NCBI GenBank assembly: GCA_023257145.1
Contig: JALRDA010000089.1
Coordinates: 1 to 6,141, forward strand
Length of the DNA stretch: 6,141 nucleotides
Direction: 5' to 3'
Origin: Candidatus Saccharimonadia bacterium
Lineage (GTDB): Bacteria > Patescibacteriota > Saccharimonadia > Saccharimonadales > Saccharimonadaceae
The translations under genes were made by a program, and so were the position numbers. Under the pieces are notes generated by a model, which worked only from the letters and a program-made list of their open reading frames with translations, made no database searches and was not told the origin of the DNA. Below, piece after piece: positions 5,530-6,141 of the stretch (positions are counted from its first letter, which is position 1; each line of letters starts with the position of its first letter).

Positions 5530-5558
5530 AGTATAAACGTTTTCTGATTACTACTCAA
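5530..5558 (-). promoter_or_regulatory. Promoter of the PRC-barrel gene with leaderless spacing
   Basis: On the minus strand, TTGAGT (5558-5553) and TATACT (5535-5530) are separated by exactly 17 bases, the best complete -35/-10 pair in the window. TATACT ends 6 bases before the ATG at 5523, so transcription should begin at or next to the start codon. The -35 element overlaps the stop codon of the upstream GRTNPF gene. The sequence between -10 and ATG (AATAGT) has no ribosome site. Confidence 0.68.
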
Positions 5559-5838
5559 CAAATGGATTCGTGCGACCCTGAGATAAATCAAGCTGATCGG
5601 CGGCTTCATTGCGCGATTTTAGGTTATTTACGCGGTCGATTGTCTTTTCGTCGAAGTTAACAGTGGTGCCTGCAGGGACGTAGTCGGTGCTTTCTGATGA
5701 GCTGATGATAATATTATTGAGCATCAGCACGACAACCGCTAGGCCACCAAGGACAATAACGGCAAATAGTAGCATGTGATACCTTTGTAAAAAGTGGGTT
5801 ATTTTTTTCTGTATTGCAGTGAATGAAATATCCATCAT
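5551..5838 (-). CDS. Small single-pass membrane protein ending in GRTNPF, probable type IV pilus component
   Basis: A 95-residue protein. Residues 1-20 are basic and cytoplasmic by the positive-inside rule, 22-45 form one strongly hydrophobic helix (LLFAVIVLGGLAVVVLML core), and 46-95 would be extracytoplasmic. The outer part contains YVPAGTTVNFDEKTIDRV (53-70), a likely helix, and ends in LSQGRTNPFVE. A Gly-Arg-x-x-Pro-Phe motif is typical of PilP, the partner of PilN/PilO, where it precedes a beta domain; here the protein stops two residues later. Placement directly after a PilO-like gene supports a T4P alignment-complex role, but homology to PilP cannot be shown from one motif. There are two possible starts: ATG at 5838 and ATG at 5835. 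The AGGAG site lies 3 and 6 bases before them respectively, so the second (MDISF) is slightly better placed. It is probably co-transcribed with the upstream gene. Stop is TAG. Confidence 0.75.
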   Translation of the reverse strand: MMDISFTAIQKKITHFLQRYHMLLFAVIVLGGLAVVVLMLNNIIISSSESTDYVPAGTTVNFDEKTIDRVNNLKSRNEAADQLDLSQGRTNPFVE

Positions 5839-5841
5839 AGG

Positions 5842-5846
5842 CTCCT
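5842..5846 (-). promoter_or_regulatory. Shine-Dalgarno site of the GRTNPF gene
   Basis: AGGAG on the minus strand lies 3 bases before ATG 5838 and 6 bases before ATG 5835. It overlaps the TAG stop of the PilO-like gene (5847-5845), an arrangement suited to translational coupling or re-initiation. Confidence 0.65.
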
Positions 5847-6141
5847 ATCGAATGTAGACCTCTATATTAAGGGCGTCTGTTGAAACTTGGTTACCTTCTT
5901 GTGCTTTAGATAGGCTTACTTTTGAGATTTGCATCTTGGTTAGGTTCTGCTCGATTGATTTGATAAACCGCAGCAAGCTTTCGTAGTCGATCGGATTTTC
6001 CAGAGTGATTGAGACGAATGTTGACTTGACTGATCCTGCGCCCGTAACCGCTGTCGGGGTTGGCGTCGGCGTTGTTGTTGCGGGCTGGCCCGCTGCCGGA
6101 GGAGTTGCGCCAGCGGTTTGCCCGGCAGCATCGAAGTTGAT
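5845..6141 (-). CDS. PilO-like type IV pilus assembly protein, C-terminal part (5' end outside window)
   Basis: Reading the minus strand from the window edge, the frame starting at 6141 stays open for 98 codons to TAG (5847-5845). It has no reliable start inside the window, so it is a 5'-truncated gene. The visible chain begins INFDAAGQTAG, continues into a Pro/Thr/Ala-rich linker (GQPATTTPTPTPTAVTG, about residues 18-34), and ends in a domain with STFVSITLENPIDYESLLRF, IKSIEQNLTKMQISKVSLSK and ALNIEVYIR. The pattern of a strand, then Y-x-x-L-x-x-F-I-x-x-I/L-E, then a strand 'I..V.LS', and a final strand ending in Tyr matches the C-terminal ferredoxin-like part of PilO/GspM-type proteins, which form the periplasmic or extracytoplasmic side of the T4P inner-membrane complex. 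The low-complexity linker inside this region is unusual. The membrane helix and coiled coil would lie outside the window. It overlaps the next gene's ribosome site by its stop codon. Confidence 0.75.
   Translation of the reverse strand: MNFDAAGQTAGATPPAAGQPATTTPTPTPTAVTGAGSVKSTFVSITLENPIDYESLLRFIKSIEQNLTKMQISKVSLSKAQEGNQVSTDALNIEVYIR

Noticed and set aside
5940..6131. Minus-strand 63-codon open frame rich in Gln and Arg
   Set aside because: It is an out-of-frame shadow of the PilO-like gene; the true frame runs open from 6141 to 5845 and gives a recognisable PilO-type C-terminus.

Overview
The window reads as ordinary bacterial chromosome, densely packed, with conserved housekeeping genes and parts of a type IV pilus (T4P) system. 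Gene content suggests a Patescibacteria/CPR genome, most likely Saccharibacteria (TM7). The reasons are a compact layout, RuvB, RecA and RecX beside small T4P proteins, a tandem PRC-barrel protein, and a two-helix bacterial-PH protein with a Pro/Gln-rich N-terminus. TGA is used as a stop (821-823), which argues against the Gracilibacteria/Absconditabacteria code where UGA encodes glycine. The taxon is inferred from gene style, not from a marker comparison.

Layout. Plus strand, 2-2685: the C-terminal part of a trans-polyprenyl diphosphate synthase (cut by the window edge), ruvB, and a membrane bPH_2-domain protein that ends in a probable intrinsic terminator. Minus strand, 2700-3092: a stand-alone type IV pilin-like protein, tail to tail with the bPH_2 gene. 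A 126-base divergent promoter region (3093-3218) separates the pilin from recA. Plus strand, 3219-4952: recA and recX, 12 bases apart. Minus strand, 6141-4936: the C-terminal part of a PilO-like protein, a small single-pass membrane protein ending in GRTNPF, and a tandem PRC-barrel protein whose 3' end overlaps recX by 17 bases. No stretch over 300 bases lacks a gene, and I see no tRNA, rRNA, CRISPR array or mobile element.

Functions. RecA, RecX and RuvB form a recombination set: strand exchange, its modulator, and the Holliday-junction motor. The pilin, PilO-like and GRTNPF proteins belong to a T4P machine, which in many bacteria serves motility, attachment or DNA uptake. A link between pilus and recombination through DNA uptake is an inference from proximity only.

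Most notable signals. First, four genes (ruvB, bPH_2, pilin, PRC-barrel) have a good -10 element ending only 6-11 bases before the ATG, implying leaderless or almost leaderless mRNAs, whereas recA and the GRTNPF gene have clear Shine-Dalgarno sites. Second, a perfect 12-bp inverted repeat with a 7-base loop lies inside the start of recX and could limit recX expression relative to recA. Third, convergent gene ends share or overlap their 3' signals. I do not see a wholly new multi-gene system.
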